Part shown: piece after piece, positions 4,276-5,696 of the stretch | How the letters are laid out: each line of letters opens with the position of its first letter | Numbering within the stretch: position 1 is the first letter of the stretch | Assembly: GCA_019310665.1 (NCBI GenBank) | Contig: JAFDDW010000165.1 | Location: 1-5,696, forward strand | Source of the DNA: Deltaproteobacteria bacterium | Lineage (GTDB): Bacteria > Desulfobacterota > Desulfobacteria > Desulfobacterales > JAFDCJ01 | Direction: 5' to 3' | DNA: 5,696 nucleotides | Made by a program: the position numbers and the translations under genes | The notes under the pieces: model-generated | Databases searched by the model: none | Told to the model about the DNA's origin: nothing | What the model saw: only the letters and a program-made list of their open reading frames with translations

Positions 4276-5061
4276 GTGTCGATGAAAGAACACGAATACA
4301 TCCGACAGACACTGGAACGGTATACAAACAGTAAGCTGGAAGATTTTTGCGACCATGTGCTGATCACCAATTTCAGACAGTATATCAAACGCTTCCAGGA
4401 AAAAACCAACGGCAAGGCCGCCGAAGGCAATTTTCGGATTGTTAATGCCAAAGACCAAAACTGCACGATGATTGACTTCGGCATCGGCTCACCCCAGGCG
4501 GCGCTCATAATTAACTGCCTGGCCTATCTCGACAATCTCAAATCCGTTATTATGCTGGGAATGTGCGGAGGGATTGACGATATTCTCAAGGTGGGTGACT
4601 TTCTCGTCCCTACCGCGGCCATCCGCGGTGAAGGCACCAGTCGCCATTACCTGCCCGATGAATTTCCCGCCATACCGGCCTCATCAGTCAACCTGTATTG
4701 CATCGGCGCCGTCCGCAAAGTCGGCCTGACGCCACGGTGCGGAATTGTTTACACCACTGACCGGCGGCTGTGGGAGTATGATGAAGTCTTTGTCAAATAT
4801 TTGAGGACCCAGAGGATCCTCGCCATCGAGATGGAGTTGGCCACCCTTTTTTCAGTGGCTTACCGCTACGAGGTTCCCATCGGGTCGGTGATGCTGGTTT
4901 CCGATATGCCCCTTCAAAAAAAAGGCGTCAAGGACAAAAAGCTGTATAAAAAAATCTATTCTGAATACATGGAAAGCCATCTGGAAATTGCTCTGGACGC
5001 TGTGACGAAAATAAATTCCAACTGGCGCACGGTCGCCCGCAAGCTTAGCAGCGAGTGGTAG
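4276..5061 (+). CDS. amn: AMP nucleosidase, short form
   Basis: This 261-residue protein belongs to the nucleoside phosphorylase I fold. AMP nucleosidase hydrolyses AMP to adenine and ribose 5-phosphate in the cytoplasm and so links the adenylate pool to purine salvage. Diagnostic segments are DFGIGSPQAALIIN (67-80), LGMCGGI (94-100), GDFLVPTAAIRGEGTSRHY (107-125), the ribose-contacting IEMELATLF (184-192; E185 and E187) and the VSDMP loop (208-212) with the probable base-protonating Asp210. The length fits the short bacterial form, about 260 residues; the E. coli type is longer because of an extra N-terminal domain. GAGGAG at 4265-4270 lies five bases before the GTG at 4276 and 11 before the ATG at 4282, so either may be the start. 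It follows the secreted-protein gene by 12 bp, probably as one operon, and converges with the minus-strand gene. A related phosphorylase activity is a less likely alternative. Confidence 0.9.
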   Translation: MSMKEHEYIRQTLERYTNSKLEDFCDHVLITNFRQYIKRFQEKTNGKAAEGNFRIVNAKDQNCTMIDFGIGSPQAALIINCLAYLDNLKSVIMLGMCGGIDDILKVGDFLVPTAAIRGEGTSRHYLPDEFPAIPASSVNLYCIGAVRKVGLTPRCGIVYTTDRRLWEYDEVFVKYLRTQRILAIEMELATLFSVAYRYEVPIGSVMLVSDMPLQKKGVKDKKLYKKIYSEYMESHLEIALDAVTKINSNWRTVARKLSSEW

Positions 5062-5109
5062 CAATGGAGATGCGACATTTTCTGCCCGTCATGTTGGAAG
5101 CATGAATGC

Positions 5110-5670
5110 TCAAGAGCCTAGATCACTAGTTAAAATCCTCAGCCTGGACAACAAAGCCTCAAATTCGTCCGGCGGGATCTGTTGCCAGGGATTTTGGGGA
5201 GTGAACTGAAGAACGGATTTGACATCCGGTGAAAACACCTTGCCGGCGTGGAGATTCGGCTCTTTTAGTAAAAATTTGAACCCCTCTCCAAAATCAAGCA
5301 GCAGATCCAGATCGTCGCTGTCTTCCAGCAGCTCGACCATCAGAATATTGCGGACCCGTCCCCTGCCCCTCAAATGCCGCTGTCCCTGCTGGTCGGCGTA
5401 AATCTCAACGATCACATCGTCAACGGTAACCGCACTGTCGTTTACGGTTACCAGCAGAGCCTGTTCCACCAAATATTCTCCTTCGCCAAATGGTATCCAA
5501 TTGTCCATCGCTTTAACCCGTTTGGTTTCTTGCGCCTTGTGAAATCCTTTAAGAATATCGATATCAGCCGCCGGGTGGAGGCTCACATTCGAACAACAGT
5601 CCCCTTTATAATTAACTTTAACGCTCCAGATGAAAAATTCAACTCTTTTTTTTCGAATCGTAATCGGCAA
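5110..5670 (-). CDS. Conserved-looking protein of unknown function, start uncertain
   Basis: The frame gives up to 186 residues and I do not recognise it. There is no signal peptide or convincing membrane segment, so it is probably cytoplasmic. The middle (56-136) alternates hydrophobic and polar residues (EYLVEQALLVTVN, VTVDDVIVEIYAD, VRNILMVELLEDSDDLDLLLDF), suggesting beta strands and an acidic helix. The C-terminal part has FSPDVKSVLQF and NPWQQIPPDEFEALLSRL. The longest version starts with TTG at 5670, immediately after an in-frame TAA and without a ribosome binding site. The first ATG in frame is M55 (5508-5506), which also lacks a good site. An out-of-frame ATG at 5693 leads into an A8 run that would join this frame if one A were added, so a frameshift is possible. 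The gene converges with amn across 48 bp with no strong terminator. Confidence 0.6.
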   Translation of the reverse strand: MPITIRKKRVEFFIWSVKVNYKGDCCSNVSLHPAADIDILKGFHKAQETKRVKAMDNWIPFGEGEYLVEQALLVTVNDSAVTVDDVIVEIYADQQGQRHLRGRGRVRNILMVELLEDSDDLDLLLDFGEGFKFLLKEPNLHAGKVFSPDVKSVLQFTPQNPWQQIPPDEFEALLSRLRILTSDLGS

Positions 5671-5696
5671 TTAATTGTTAGTGTTGCGCCCATCAG

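Noticed and set aside
5099..5110. AGCAT-GA-ATGCT hairpin between the convergent genes
   Set aside because: A five-bp stem with a two-base loop and no T-run is too weak to call a terminator.

Overview
The window looks like chromosomal DNA from a Gram-negative bacterium, most likely a deltaproteobacterium of the Desulfobacterota (Desulfobacterales-like). This is inferred from several things together: degenerate 7-bp GCGGGTT-type arrays, a short protein built on RR doublets, a secreted F.G..WG-type protein, a type IV prepilin-like signal, a sigma-54-type promoter and a short-form AMP nucleosidase. No marker gene fixes the taxon.

Layout: bases 1-583 contain no credible gene. They hold two heptamer arrays (about 1-83 and 135-212) around a third period-7 stretch (87-121), a canonical G-quadruplex motif (186-210), an imperfect 17-bp inverted repeat (244-260 / 364-380) enclosing a hairpin (300-335), and a possible promoter (410-437) followed by an intrinsic-terminator-like hairpin (501-531). 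Next, all on the plus strand, come an ArdC-N-like / ImmA-IrrE-like protein whose HExxH motif reads YELGH (584-1504); a 242-bp AT-rich regulatory region with a dyad, a perfect IHF-consensus match and a -24/-12 promoter; a 71-aa protein with RR doublets on a strict six-residue lattice (1747-1962); a small type IV pilin-like protein (2051-2452); a membrane-anchored coiled-coil protein of unknown function (2617-3537); a secreted protein of unknown function (3670-4263); and AMP nucleosidase (4276-5061), 12 bp downstream of the secreted-protein gene. A convergent minus-strand gene of unknown function (5110-5670) closes the window and may have a 5' frameshift.

How they work together: there is no clear single pathway. 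The 71-aa gene is the best candidate for sigma-54 control, and the pilin gene 88 bp downstream could be read from the same promoter. The coiled-coil gene has its own possible sigma-70 promoter. The secreted-protein gene and amn look like one transcription unit. A coherent new system is not demonstrated. The best leads are the sigma-54/IHF region with its RR-lattice protein, and the peptidase-like protein lacking the first zinc histidine.
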